From NCBI RefSeq assembly GCF_934636505.1, contig NZ_CAKUAL010000032.1:1-22874 (forward strand): DNA of 22,874 nt, in the 5' to 3' direction. The translations under genes and the position numbers were made by a program. The notes below the pieces were generated by a model. It ran no database searches, had not been told where the DNA came from, and worked only from the letters and a program-made list of their open reading frames with translations. Origin of the DNA: an uncultured Ellagibacter sp. (lineage in GTDB: Bacteria > Actinomycetota > Coriobacteriia > Coriobacteriales > Eggerthellaceae). Below, piece by piece: positions 1-8,118 of the stretch (its first letter is position 1; each line of letters starts with the position of its first letter).

Positions 1-1009
1 CTCGCAGGGCTTCACGCTCGACGGCCAGGGACGCAAGATGTCCAAGTCCCTCGGCAACGTCATCGACCCGAACAAGGAATGCGACACCCGCGGCGCTGAC
101 GTCATGCGCCTGTGGGTCTCTTCCGTCGATACTTCCAACGACGTGACCTGCGACGGCGAGATCCTCTCCCACGTCGGCGAGGCGTATCGCAAGATTCGCA
201 ACACGCTTCGCTTCCTGCTTGGCGAGATCGAGGGCCGCTTCGACCCTGCGACCGACGCGGTGGCGGTGGACGATCTTGCGGGCTACGACAAGCTCGCGCT
301 TGCCCGCCTGTGCCAGGTGCACGAGATCGTGACGGAAGCCTACGAGGGCTATCGCTTCAACGTGGTGTACCGCAACCTCTACGATTACGTGACCGAGCTT
401 TCCAACGGTTACTTGAACGCCACCAAAGACCGCGTCTACTGCGGCCAGGCTGACGGCCAGGAACGTCGCAGCGCTCTTACCGTGTGGGCTCAGATTCTCT
501 CGATGCTCGTGCACGACCTGCAGCCGATTCTCGTGTTCACCTGTGACGAGGTTATGGCGTTTTTGCCCGAGTCGATTCGCGACGGCCAGACCCGCGCTGC
601 TCTGCTCGACTGGTACGAGGCTCCTTGGTCTGCGGAGGAAGCCTCCGCGCTGCTGTCCGCTTACAACCAGCTCGCAACGGCGCGCGACGTCTTCACCAAG
701 GCTTTTGAGGAAGCGAAGGAAGCGGGCGTCGTGACGGAGGGCACGAGCCAGGCAGCTTCCGCCACGCTCACCCTTCCCGCCGATGTCGCCGCCGCTTTGG
801 CCGATGTCGACCTCGCCGAGGTCTTCGTCTGCGCGGCGGTGGAAGTCGTCTCGGGCGAGGGCTTCTCCTGTGCTGTCGCTCCTGCGGTAGGCGAGAAGTG
901 CCCGCGCTGCTGGAACGTGCGCGAGCTCGGTGGCAACGCCCATCATCCGCATGTCTGCGAGCGCTGCGGCGACGTGCTCGACTCGATCGGCTTTTCCGAG
1001 GAGGACTAG
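1..1009 (+). CDS. ileS: Isoleucyl-tRNA synthetase, C-terminal part (5' truncated by window)
   Basis: Charges tRNA-Ile with isoleucine in the cytoplasm. The open frame runs in from the left edge (first full codon at base 2), so the ATG at 38 is internal. It is the Met of the class I KMSKS signature, seen as K-M-S-K-S at about 35-49. This is followed by the helical anticodon-binding domain and a C-terminal zinc finger with the pairs CPRCW (from 899) and CERCG (about 957-971), as expected for bacterial IleS. The Rossmann fold with HIGH motif and the editing domain lie outside the window. The stop TAG at 1007-1009 sits 3 nt before lspA, in the common ileS-lspA-rluD arrangement. The identification rests on the KMSKS context plus the Cys4 finger and on lspA directly downstream. 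ValRS and LeuRS are less likely because they lack this C-terminal finger. Confidence 0.95.
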   Translation, partial: SQGFTLDGQGRKMSKSLGNVIDPNKECDTRGADVMRLWVSSVDTSNDVTCDGEILSHVGEAYRKIRNTLRFLLGEIEGRFDPATDAVAVDDLAGYDKLALARLCQVHEIVTEAYEGYRFNVVYRNLYDYVTELSNGYLNATKDRVYCGQADGQERRSALTVWAQILSMLVHDLQPILVFTCDEVMAFLPESIRDGQTRAALLDWYEAPWSAEEASALLSAYNQLATARDVFTKAFEEAKEAGVVTEGTSQAASATLTLPADVAAALADVDLAEVFVCAAVEVVSGEGFSCAVAPAVGEKCPRCWNVRELGGNAHHPHVCERCGDVLDSIGFSEED

Positions 1010-1012
1010 CGC

Positions 1013-1567
1013 TTGAGCGCCGACAAAGATTTCGAGAACGGGCGGACCGTGCGCGCAGTTGCGCGGCGGTTCGCCGTGTTTATCCCCATCGTGGTGGTGT
1101 GGCTTGTCCTCGACCAAGCCTCGAAGCTGTTCTTCAACGCCTCATACCATGCGGGGCAGGTGATTTCCGACCCGATTCTCGGCATATTCCGCTTCCATCT
1201 CGTTTACAACACGGGCGGTGCCTGGAGCATCTTCTCGGGCGCCACCTGGGCGCTCGGCGCGTTCTCGCTCGTGGTCTGCATCGCGCTCACGGCGTATCTC
1301 GCGCTCACCCCGCAGCGCCCGAACGCAGGTGAGCTCATCGGGATCTCGCTTGTCGTCGCGGGCGGCATCGGCAACGCAATCGACCGCTTCACGCTCGGCT
1401 TCGTCGTTGATTTCATCGAGCCGACGTTTATCGATTTTCCTATCTTCAACGTTGCGGACATCGGTGTGACCTGCGGAATCATATTGTTTATCGTGTCGCT
1501 TCTCATCCATGAACGCACCGAGGCGAAGCGCGCGGTGTGCGGGAGCGAAAATGGGGGTGGTGAATAG
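1013..1567 (+). CDS. lspA: Lipoprotein signal peptidase (signal peptidase II)
   Basis: Inner-membrane aspartyl peptidase that removes signal peptides from diacylated prolipoproteins. The 184-residue product has about four hydrophobic segments and the family motifs: N66-TGGAWS, G-N-A-I-D124-R and F-N-V-A-D149. D124 and D149 are the expected catalytic pair. The start is a TTG codon. It is supported by a GAGGAGG run about 7-9 nt upstream, inside the end of ileS, and by the N-terminus reaching a normal length. The first 20 residues are charged and precede TM1, slightly longer than in E. coli LspA. Translation is probably coupled to ileS (3-nt gap) and to the next gene, which starts on the base after the lspA stop. 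Confidence 0.95.
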   Translation: MSADKDFENGRTVRAVARRFAVFIPIVVVWLVLDQASKLFFNASYHAGQVISDPILGIFRFHLVYNTGGAWSIFSGATWALGAFSLVVCIALTAYLALTPQRPNAGELIGISLVVAGGIGNAIDRFTLGFVVDFIEPTFIDFPIFNVADIGVTCGIILFIVSLLIHERTEAKRAVCGSENGGGE

Positions 1568-2620
1568 ATGGCGCGCATGCTGAGTTATTCCGCCACGGCG
1601 CTCGATGCGGGGGAGCGGCTCGACTCGCTGCTCGCCGCGCGTTCGTGCTTTGCGAGCCGCAGCGCGGCCGCGCGGGCGATCGAGTCGGGCAACGTCTTCG
1701 TGAACGGGGCCAACGTTGCCAAGAAGTACGCAGTCGCTGCAGGCGACATGATCGTGTACCAGGAAGAGGAAGAGCTCGAGGCGGGCCCGGTAACAGGACA
1801 GCCAATCGACCTTGACATCCGCTTCGAGGACGACGACCTTATCGTGCTGTCCAAGCAGGTCGGGCTCGTGTGCCATCCGTCCGTCGACCACGCCGATGGG
1901 ACGCTCGTGAACGCGCTCATCTACCATTGTGGGGTCGACCACCTCTGCAACGTGCAGGGCGAGGACGATCGCCTCGGCATCGTGCACCGGCTCGATCGCG
2001 ACACGTCGGGGCTTATGCTCGCCGCGAAGACCGATGCGGCTGGTTATGCCCTTATGGAGGATATCCGCGATCGCGCGGTCGATCGCCATTACCTCGCGCT
2101 CGTTCACGGCGTGATCGCACCGGACACGGGTATGATCGACGCGCCGATCGCTCGAAGCGCCAACGAGCGAACGCGCATGGCCGTGCGCGATGTGCCGTCC
2201 GCCCGCGACGCCGTTACCACGTTCCGCGTGCTCGAGCGCTTCGAACCGCGCCAGCACGACGATGGCTACACGCTGATCGATTGCAAGCTGTTCACGGGGC
2301 GCACACACCAGATTCGCGTCCATATGCAGTACGCGAAGCACCCGCTTGTGGGCGATCCCGTCTACACGGCGAACGGGCCGAAGGATGCGCGCGCCCAGCT
2401 CGGGCTCAAGCGACAGTTCCTTCATTCGTTTAGGCTTCGCTTCACCCATCCCGAGACAGCCGAGGAACTCACGTTTGCTGATAATTTGCCGAATGACTTG
2501 GTCAAAGCACTCCATGGCTTAGCTGATCGCAGTCGCGGCTTGACCGACGCGGGGCGCGAAGTCGCCGAACTATTGGCGGATGCGCCTCACCCTTCGATTG
2601 AGGGCGAGCTGCCAGAATAG
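1568..2620 (+). CDS. rluD: RluA/RluD-family 23S rRNA pseudouridine synthase
   Basis: Isomerises specific uridines in structured RNA, probably 23S rRNA. The 350-residue protein has an N-terminal S4 RNA-binding domain (about residues 14-70, with the S4-like stretch V-F-V-N-G around 43-47) and a catalytic domain. The signature G-I-V-H-R-L-D143-R-D-T-S-G carries the catalytic aspartate D143. The later G-R-T-H-Q-I-R-V-H motif (nt about 2298-2324) is also typical of the family. The ATG at 1568 directly follows the lspA stop codon, and a second ATG lies 9 nt on. Gene order after lspA matches the usual lspA-rluD/ylyB pairing. The exact target (RluD positions 1911/1915/1917 or another site) cannot be read from sequence, so the symbol is family-level. 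Confidence 0.9.
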   Translation: MARMLSYSATALDAGERLDSLLAARSCFASRSAAARAIESGNVFVNGANVAKKYAVAAGDMIVYQEEEELEAGPVTGQPIDLDIRFEDDDLIVLSKQVGLVCHPSVDHADGTLVNALIYHCGVDHLCNVQGEDDRLGIVHRLDRDTSGLMLAAKTDAAGYALMEDIRDRAVDRHYLALVHGVIAPDTGMIDAPIARSANERTRMAVRDVPSARDAVTTFRVLERFEPRQHDDGYTLIDCKLFTGRTHQIRVHMQYAKHPLVGDPVYTANGPKDARAQLGLKRQFLHSFRLRFTHPETAEELTFADNLPNDLVKALHGLADRSRGLTDAGREVAELLADAPHPSIEGELPE

Positions 2621-2633
2621 GAAGTGATGAACT

Positions 2634-3668
2634 GTGGCGTTGCATGGCAAAGAGAAAGTTGGCGTGCTTCTCGTGAACACCGGGACGCCGTCGGCGCCTG
2701 AGCCGAAGGCCGTCAAGCGCTACCTAGCACAATTTCTCATGGACAAGCACATCGCGCCCATGACCCGTTTCATCTGGTGGTTCATCCTCCATTTTGCCAT
2801 CCTGCCGAAGCGAAGCGTCGCATCGGCGGAGAAGTACCGACGGATTTGGACGCCCGAGGGGTCGCCTTTGCTCGTGACGCACAAGGCGCTCGCCGCGGCG
2901 CTTGAGGCGCGCCTTGAAAGCGAGGGCTTTGATGCCCCCGTCCGCATCGCGATGAGCTACGGTGAGCCGCCCATTAAGAAGGCTCTCCGCGATTTTTGCG
3001 AGCTCGAATGCGACCGCATCGTCGTTCTGCCGCTCTATCCGCAGACCGCGCACAGCACGACGCTCTCCGTGAAAGACGGGGTGGCTCGCGCGGTGCGCCG
3101 TGCGCACTGGAAGGGCGACACGACGGTCGTGGAGGGATACGCCGAGCATCCGAGCTATATCCGCGCGCTTGCCGCCTCGATCGAACATGCCGGGTTCGGC
3201 CGGCAGCCAGGCGACCGCCTCGTGTTCTCGTTCCACTCCATCCCGCTTGTCGATATCGAAGACGGGGACACCTACGAGTTGCAAACGGGTTCCACGAGCT
3301 TGCATGTCGCCGATGAGCTGGGCCTCGATCGTAAAACGTGGACGATAAGCTATCATTGCCGCTTCGACAATGCGCGCACGTGGCTGTCTCCCTTCACGAA
3401 GGACACGCTCGCTCGCCTGGCCGAAGTCGACGATGGGCGCACGTTTATCGTCTGCCCCGGGTTTTCCGTCGATTGCCTGGAGACGCGCTTCGACGTGGAA
3501 ATCGAGTTCGGGGACTTGTATCGCGAGAGCTTGCGCGCGGCGGGCCATCCGGCGGACGACTCCCGCTTCGTGTACGTCCCTTGCTTGAACCGGAGCCGCG
3601 CGCACGTGCGGGCTCTCTGCGATGTGTTGAGGCCATATCTTGGGGAAGGAGAGCGACATCATGAGTGA
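2634..3668 (+). CDS. hemH: Ferrochelatase
   Basis: Inserts Fe2+ into a porphyrin, normally the last step of protohaem synthesis. The 344-residue product has the N-terminal V-L-L-V-N-T-G-T-P motif, L-P-L-Y-P-Q near 142, the metal-site histidine in F-S-F-H201-S-I-P, and C-P-G-F-S-V-D-C-L-E283-T with the conserved glutamate. The D-T-Y-x-x-Q and C-L-E-T segments resemble the E. coli-type protoporphyrin enzyme more than the Gram-positive coproporphyrin ferrochelatases, but that is judged by eye. The start is GTG at 2634, 13 nt after the rluD stop, with GAAGTGA as a weak ribosome site. The end overlaps coaBC by 8 nt. No other haem gene is in the window, so its substrate in this organism is uncertain. 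Confidence 0.88.
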   Translation: MALHGKEKVGVLLVNTGTPSAPEPKAVKRYLAQFLMDKHIAPMTRFIWWFILHFAILPKRSVASAEKYRRIWTPEGSPLLVTHKALAAALEARLESEGFDAPVRIAMSYGEPPIKKALRDFCELECDRIVVLPLYPQTAHSTTLSVKDGVARAVRRAHWKGDTTVVEGYAEHPSYIRALAASIEHAGFGRQPGDRLVFSFHSIPLVDIEDGDTYELQTGSTSLHVADELGLDRKTWTISYHCRFDNARTWLSPFTKDTLARLAEVDDGRTFIVCPGFSVDCLETRFDVEIEFGDLYRESLRAAGHPADDSRFVYVPCLNRSRAHVRALCDVLRPYLGEGERHHE

Positions 3669-4905
3669 TACCTGCCAAGCGAAGACATACGATAGGAAAA
3701 CCGAAAACGCCGCAGCGCCGTTGGTGCTCCTCGGTGTCACGGGATGCATCGCCGCCTACAAATCCTGCGAGGTTTTGCGCGGGCTTCAGAAGGCCGGCGT
3801 GCGTGTGAAAGTCGTGATGACGAAGAATGCCTGCGAGTTCGTCGGGCCGACCACCTTCCGCGCCCTGACGCACGAGCCTGTCGCCATCGATACCTTCGGT
3901 GACGGTCCGGGGGACCCGATCCATCACGTCTCGCTTGCCGAGGAGTGCGATTTATTCCTTATCGCCCCTTGCACGGCCAATGTGCTTGCAAAGATGGCGG
4001 CGGGAATCGCCGATGACCTGCTTTCGACGACCGCGCTTGCCTGCACGGCGCCGATCGCCGTGGCGCCCGCGATGAACGTGCACATGTACGAGGCTGTGGC
4101 GACGCGGCACAACATGCAGGTGCTCGCCTCGCGAGGGGTGCACTTCATCGAGCCCAGCGAAGGCTATCTCGCCTGCGGAGACGTTGGTCGTGGCCGCCTG
4201 GCCGACCCTGTCGACATCGTCGCGAGCGTTCTTGGTATGCTCGGGCGCGAAAAGGATTTGGAGGGGAGGCACGTCGTTGTGACAGCCGGCCCTACCGTCG
4301 AGCCGATCGACGCCGTGCGGTTCATCTCGAATCCCTCGACGGGCAAGATGGGCTTCGCGATTGCCGAGTCCGCCGTTGAGCGCGGCGCCGAGGTCACGCT
4401 TGTCACGGGTCCTGTTTCCCTCGCGGACGTTCCTGGTGCTAAGATGGTGCGCGTTGGCACAGCCTGCGAGATGAAAACTGCCGTTGATGAGGCGTTTTCG
4501 TCTGCCGATATCGCCGTTTTCTCCGCGGCAGTGTCCGATTTCCGTCCGCGCACGGTATCCGACCGTAAGCTCAAGAAGGGCGCCGACGATGATGCGCTCG
4601 TGCATATCGAGCTTGTCGAGAACCCCGACATCCTCGCCTCGTGCGGGGCCGCGAAGCGCGAAGGCCAGGTGGTCGTGGGGTTCGCTGCCGAGACGAACGA
4701 CGTCATCGGCAACGCTCGCAGCAAGCTTTCCCGCAAGAAGGCGGATTTCATCGTGGCGAACGACGTTTCGAGCGGCCGGGGCTTCGGCACCGACTCGGAC
4801 GAGGTGGCTTTTGTGTCGGCTTCGGGGGAGGAACACCTTCCTGAAATGGGCAAGCGCGAACTCGCCGATCGAATTCTCGATAAAGCCTTAGAATTCTTGA
4901 AATAG
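3661..4905 (+). CDS. coaBC: Bifunctional phosphopantothenoylcysteine decarboxylase/synthetase
   Basis: Carries out two consecutive steps of coenzyme A synthesis: CTP-dependent coupling of 4'-phosphopantothenate to cysteine (CoaB), then FMN-dependent decarboxylation to 4'-phosphopantetheine (CoaC). The N-terminal CoaC half shows V-T-G-C-I-A-A-Y-K, the catalytic His region D-P-I-H88-H89-V-S-L, P-A-M-N at 136-139 and the flap L-A-C172-G-D-V-G-R-G-R-L. The CoaB half starts near 201 with V-T-A-G-P-T-x-E-P-I-D and S-N-P-S-T-G-K-M-G. It also has A-A-V-S-D-F and the lysine-rich K-L-K-K. I chose ATG 3661 (414 residues) because GGAAGGAG at 3644-3651 lies 9 nt upstream. The in-frame TTG at 3640 would sit before that site and add seven residues. 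It overlaps the end of hemH and is the last gene of the first operon. Confidence 0.95.
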   Translation: MSDTCQAKTYDRKTENAAAPLVLLGVTGCIAAYKSCEVLRGLQKAGVRVKVVMTKNACEFVGPTTFRALTHEPVAIDTFGDGPGDPIHHVSLAEECDLFLIAPCTANVLAKMAAGIADDLLSTTALACTAPIAVAPAMNVHMYEAVATRHNMQVLASRGVHFIEPSEGYLACGDVGRGRLADPVDIVASVLGMLGREKDLEGRHVVVTAGPTVEPIDAVRFISNPSTGKMGFAIAESAVERGAEVTLVTGPVSLADVPGAKMVRVGTACEMKTAVDEAFSSADIAVFSAAVSDFRPRTVSDRKLKKGADDDALVHIELVENPDILASCGAAKREGQVVVGFAAETNDVIGNARSKLSRKKADFIVANDVSSGRGFGTDSDEVAFVSASGEEHLPEMGKRELADRILDKALEFLK

Positions 4906-4909
4906 GGGC

Positions 4910-4938
4910 TTGAAACCTTTCGAAGGTAACGGTATTAT
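4910..4938 (+). promoter_or_regulatory. Sigma-70-type promoter of tRNA-Pro
   Basis: TTGAAA at 4910-4915 and TATTAT at 4933-4938 are separated by exactly 17 nt and lie just after the coaBC stop. Transcription would start near 4945, about 30 nt before the mature tRNA. The spacer contains a small palindrome, ACCTTTCGAAGGT (4915-4927), which may be chance. This is the clearest promoter in the window. Confidence 0.75.
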
Positions 4939-4975
4939 AAACAAGCTGTCTTAAGCGGACGGCAAACAAACGAAT

Positions 4976-5052
<77 letters not shown>

Positions 5053-5060
5053 GCTTATAC

Positions 5061-5099
5061 AAGCGGGTCAGAAGAGGTTTCTTCTAACCCGCTTTTTCT
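5061..5099 (+). terminator. Intrinsic terminator of tRNA-Pro
   Basis: AAGCGGGT (5061-5068) pairs with ACCCGCTT (5087-5094). The inner arm AGAAGA pairs with TCTTCT across one C/A mismatch, with the tetraloop GGTT. The T-rich tail runs through 5099. It begins 8 nt after the tRNA CCA end. Confidence 0.88.
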
Positions 5100-5146
5100 T
5101 TACTTCGCTAATTGCTACTGCAGCGATAGCCCTTTTACCGACTGAT

Positions 5147-5177
5147 TTCGACCTGCACTCCAAAGGTGCAGGTCGAA
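5147..5177 (+). promoter_or_regulatory. Perfect 12-bp hairpin upstream of the ech operon
   Basis: TTCGACCTGCAC (5147-5158) and GTGCAGGTCGAA (5166-5177) are perfect inverted complements around a 7-nt loop. A TTTTT run follows at 5186-5190, 8 nt after the stem, which is too far for a textbook terminator. It could be a back-up terminator for the tRNA unit, a leader attenuator for the hydrogenase genes or a DNA operator. No ORF covers it. Confidence 0.6.
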
Positions 5178-5205
5178 TAGCCTCCTTTTTACTAGAGTAG
5201 ACGTC

Positions 5206-5220
5206 ACGCGAGTCTCGCGT
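5206..5220. promoter_or_regulatory. 15-nt palindrome upstream of ech operon (operator candidate)
   Basis: ACGCGAG-T-CTCGCGT is a perfect palindrome with a single central base, 59 nt before the echA start. The short centre suits a dimeric protein-binding site better than an RNA hairpin, although ACGCG-AGTCT-CGCGT could also fold. No regulator gene is adjacent, and I do not recognise the motif. I saw no convincing -35/-10 pair for ech between 5100 and 5279. Confidence 0.4.
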
Positions 5221-5279
5221 TCGCCTTCCCCGTTTGCGCTTGGAGCAGGAAGGTCACTATTCAAGTAAAGGAGTACGCG

Positions 5280-7220
5280 ATGGAGCTAATTGCCTCCCTC
5301 ATTGTGGTGCCCGTAGTTGCGGCATTGCTGCTTCTCGTGATCAAGAACGACCGCGCGCGCGATGCGATCGCCATTGCCTTCGCCGCGCTCATCGCGGTGC
5401 TCTCGATCGCGTTTGCGGTGGTGTTCGCAGGCCCCGGTACCTATGAGTTCGCCCTGCCCGCCGAATGGGGGCATCCGCTTTCCCTGGTGAACCTTGCCAT
5501 CGATCTCACTGTCGCCATCTTCGTCGTATGCTATGCAGTCCGTTACAAGCGTCCGCTCGCATTGGGCTTGGCAGCACTGCAGATCGTCGTGGCACTATGG
5601 TTCGAGTTCGCTGTTCAGGCAGGGGCCGAGTTCTCCACGACGATGCGCGTCGATGCGCTCGGCGTGATTATGGTGCTTATCATCGGCATCGTTGGCTCGG
5701 GTATATGCGTCTACGCGCTGGGCTACATGAAGGATTTCCAAGCTCACGAACTGCATGAGAACCCCCAGACACGCGATCGTCGCCCGTGGTTTTTCGCCAT
5801 TATGTTCGCGTTCCTTTCCGCCATGTTCAATATCGTGCTTGTTGACAACATGGCGTGGATGTACACGGCTTGGGAGGTCACCACTCTGTGCTCCTTCCTG
5901 CTCATCGGCTTTACGAAGTCCGAAGAGGCTATCAACAATGCGTTCCGCCAGATCGTGATGAATCTACTTGGTGGCGTTGCGTTCCAGCTCTCTCTCGTCT
6001 ATCTGGGCGTTTTCGGCCTGCCGCTTTCGTTCTCGATGTTCGTCGAGCTCGGTGCCGCCTTCCCTGCGCTCGTCATGCTCCCAGTCACCTTGCTCGCGTT
6101 CGCGGGCATCACGAAGGCGGCGCAGATGCCCTTCCATACGTGGCTCCTCGGCGCGATGGTGGCTCCGACGCCGACCTCTGCGCTTCTGCACTCATCGACC
6201 ATGGTCAAAGCGGGCGTGTTCCTGCTCGTGAAGCTCTCGCCGATCTTCGCGGTGAGCTTGGTGCCCTCCGTGATGGTGGTGCTCGTCGGTGGCCTCACGT
6301 TCGCGCTGTGCTCGTTCATGGCTATCTCGCAGAGCAATGCCAAGCGCGTGCTCGCGTATTCCACCATTGCGAACCTCGGCCTCATCACCGCATGCGCGGG
6401 CGTGGGAACCCCCGAGGCCGTTTGGGCGGCAATCCTACTTATTATCTTCCATGCGGTTGCGAAGAGCCTGCTGTTCCTGTGCGTCGGCACCGCCGAGCAC
6501 CATATCGGCAGCCGCAACATCGAGGACATGGATCTGCTCTTCGAACGCATGCCTCGCCTTGCCCGTTTCATGATGCTCGGCATCATGTGCATGTTCGTGG
6601 CGCCTTTCGGCATGCTTATCGCGAAGTGGGCGACGCTCGTGTCGTTCGTCGAAACGGGCAACGTCGCGCTCATCATCCTGCTTGCATTCGGTTCCGCCGC
6701 GACGTTCATGTTCTGGGCGAAGTGGCTCGGCAAGCTCTCGGGAATCGCGGGCGAGCCGCAAAACGTCGAGCTTTCTGTGCATAAATCCGAGTGGGCGGCG
6801 CTGCTGTTGATGGCGGGGCTGGTATGCGTGACGTGTGTTCTGCTCCCAGTCATGTCGTCGGGGCTCGTCGTTCCCTATATCCAGACCGCGTTCCACTACG
6901 GTGGGCAGGACATTTCCGACGGGAACCTTTGGATTGCTGCGATCTGCGCGGTGCTCGTCATCCTCATGCTCTTCGCGGGGCTTGGCCGTTCCTCGAAGCA
7001 GAAGAAGGTTGACGTCTACCTCGCGGGTGCTTCGGCGGACAACGCGGCGCGCACGTTCCGCGGCTCTCTTTCCGCTCCGGTTGAGGCTACGTCGCGCAAT
7101 ATGTACCTCGACGGCGTCTTCGGCGAGGCTCGCATCGCCCCGATCGGGTCGGGCGCATGCATCGTGATCATGGTTGCGGCGATTGCTTGGGCGGCTGCTA
7201 TGCTGCCTGGCTTGTTGTAG
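5280..7220 (+). CDS. echA: Ech-type hydrogenase membrane subunit A (NuoL/Mrp-like antiporter subunit)
   Basis: Proton- or sodium-translocating antiporter-like subunit of a group 4 [NiFe] hydrogenase. The 646-residue protein is strongly hydrophobic throughout, with some 14-16 membrane segments. The family's charged residues are present: glutamate E199 in W-E-V-T-T (TM5 position), lysine K279 in G-I-T-K-A-A-Q-M-P-F, then H304 and K310 in A-L-L-H-S-S-T-M-V-K. The C-terminal part after about residue 550 is soluble and ends in a last membrane helix, as in HyfB/EchA. The ATG at 5280 has AAAGGAG about 8 nt upstream. It is first of six co-oriented genes in the order known from methanogen echABCDEF. 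HyfB of hydrogenase-4 is the closest alternative name; the six-gene set argues for Ech. Confidence 0.9.
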   Translation: MELIASLIVVPVVAALLLLVIKNDRARDAIAIAFAALIAVLSIAFAVVFAGPGTYEFALPAEWGHPLSLVNLAIDLTVAIFVVCYAVRYKRPLALGLAALQIVVALWFEFAVQAGAEFSTTMRVDALGVIMVLIIGIVGSGICVYALGYMKDFQAHELHENPQTRDRRPWFFAIMFAFLSAMFNIVLVDNMAWMYTAWEVTTLCSFLLIGFTKSEEAINNAFRQIVMNLLGGVAFQLSLVYLGVFGLPLSFSMFVELGAAFPALVMLPVTLLAFAGITKAAQMPFHTWLLGAMVAPTPTSALLHSSTMVKAGVFLLVKLSPIFAVSLVPSVMVVLVGGLTFALCSFMAISQSNAKRVLAYSTIANLGLITACAGVGTPEAVWAAILLIIFHAVAKSLLFLCVGTAEHHIGSRNIEDMDLLFERMPRLARFMMLGIMCMFVAPFGMLIAKWATLVSFVETGNVALIILLAFGSAATFMFWAKWLGKLSGIAGEPQNVELSVHKSEWAALLLMAGLVCVTCVLLPVMSSGLVVPYIQTAFHYGGQDISDGNLWIAAICAVLVILMLFAGLGRSSKQKKVDVYLAGASADNAARTFRGSLSAPVEATSRNMYLDGVFGEARIAPIGSGACIVIMVAAIAWAAAMLPGLL

Positions 7221-7236
7221 GAAGGCGAGGCTTCTC

Positions 7237-8106
7237 ATGACGATCATCGTTACGGTTATCGGCATCATCGCATTTGCGATTGCGGGCCCTATCATCGGCT
7301 GTTTGCTCGCAGGACTCGACCGCATCATCTCCGCGCGCATGCAGGGACGCGTCGGGCCGCCGCTTCTGCAGCCCTATTACGACGTGCGCAAGCTTTTCTC
7401 CAAGGAAAACGCTTCCGTGAACACGTCCGAGCACGCCTACATCCTGTTCGCGTTCATCTTCACCCTGGTGGCGGGCGGCGTGTTCTTCTCGGGCGGCAAC
7501 CTGCTTCTGAGCGTGTTCCTCGTAACGCTTTCCTCGCTGCTCTTCATCGTGGCTGCCTATTCGTCGCGCTCGCCGTACTCTGAAGTGGGTGCCGCGCGAG
7601 AGACGCTGCAGGCGATGGCGTACGAGCCTATGCTCTATCTCATGTGCGTCGCGTTCTTCATGGCGTCGGGGTGGTTCGACGTGGCGGGCGTCTTCTTCCT
7701 CGATGCTCCCGCGATTACGACGGCATGGCTCGCGTTCCTCGGCTTCTTGTTCGTGCTCACGATCAAGCTGCGCAAGTCGCCTTTCGATATCTCCATGTCG
7801 CATCATGCGCACCAGGAAATCGTTCGCGGCGTCACGACCGAGATGAGCGGCCCTACGCTCGGCTTGGTGGAAGTGATGCACTGGTGCGAGAACGTGCTGT
7901 TCATGGGTTGGGTCGCGATGTTCTTCGTCTGGTCGAACCCGTTCTCGATTATCCTTGCGATCGTTGTCGTTCTCGCGGTGTACTTCCTCGAGATCTGGAT
8001 CGATAACAACTTCGCCCGCGTGAAGTGGCAGCTCATGCTGAAGTCCGCATGGCTTGTCGCGCTCGTCGCCGGCGGCTTGAACGTGGCCGTTCTGGCCTAC
8101 CTGTAA
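7237..8106 (+). CDS. echB: Ech-type hydrogenase membrane subunit B (NuoH/HycD-like)
   Basis: Membrane subunit at the junction between the hydrophilic hydrogenase module and the antiporter module, homologous to NuoH/HycD. The 289-residue product shows I-S-A-R-M-Q-G-R-V-G-P-P at about 31-42, Q-P-Y-Y-D-V-x-K-L-F, the acidic Y-S-E-V-G-A-A-R-E loop and K-S-P-F-D-I-S followed by H-H-A-H-Q-E. These are the conserved NuoH loops that line the quinone-site equivalent. It has about eight membrane segments. I use ATG 7237, 16 nt after the echA stop and preceded by GAAGGCGAGG. The upstream in-frame ATG at 7174 lies inside echA and would add a non-homologous arginine- and cysteine-rich 21-residue leader. 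Confidence 0.92.
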   Translation: MTIIVTVIGIIAFAIAGPIIGCLLAGLDRIISARMQGRVGPPLLQPYYDVRKLFSKENASVNTSEHAYILFAFIFTLVAGGVFFSGGNLLLSVFLVTLSSLLFIVAAYSSRSPYSEVGAARETLQAMAYEPMLYLMCVAFFMASGWFDVAGVFFLDAPAITTAWLAFLGFLFVLTIKLRKSPFDISMSHHAHQEIVRGVTTEMSGPTLGLVEVMHWCENVLFMGWVAMFFVWSNPFSIILAIVVVLAVYFLEIWIDNNFARVKWQLMLKSAWLVALVAGGLNVAVLAYL

Positions 8107-8118
8107 GGAGGCTCACTT

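Noticed and set aside
1142..2515. 457-codon minus-strand open frame opposite lspA and rluD
   Set aside because: Spans two real genes with conserved catalytic motifs; typical antisense shadow in high-GC DNA.
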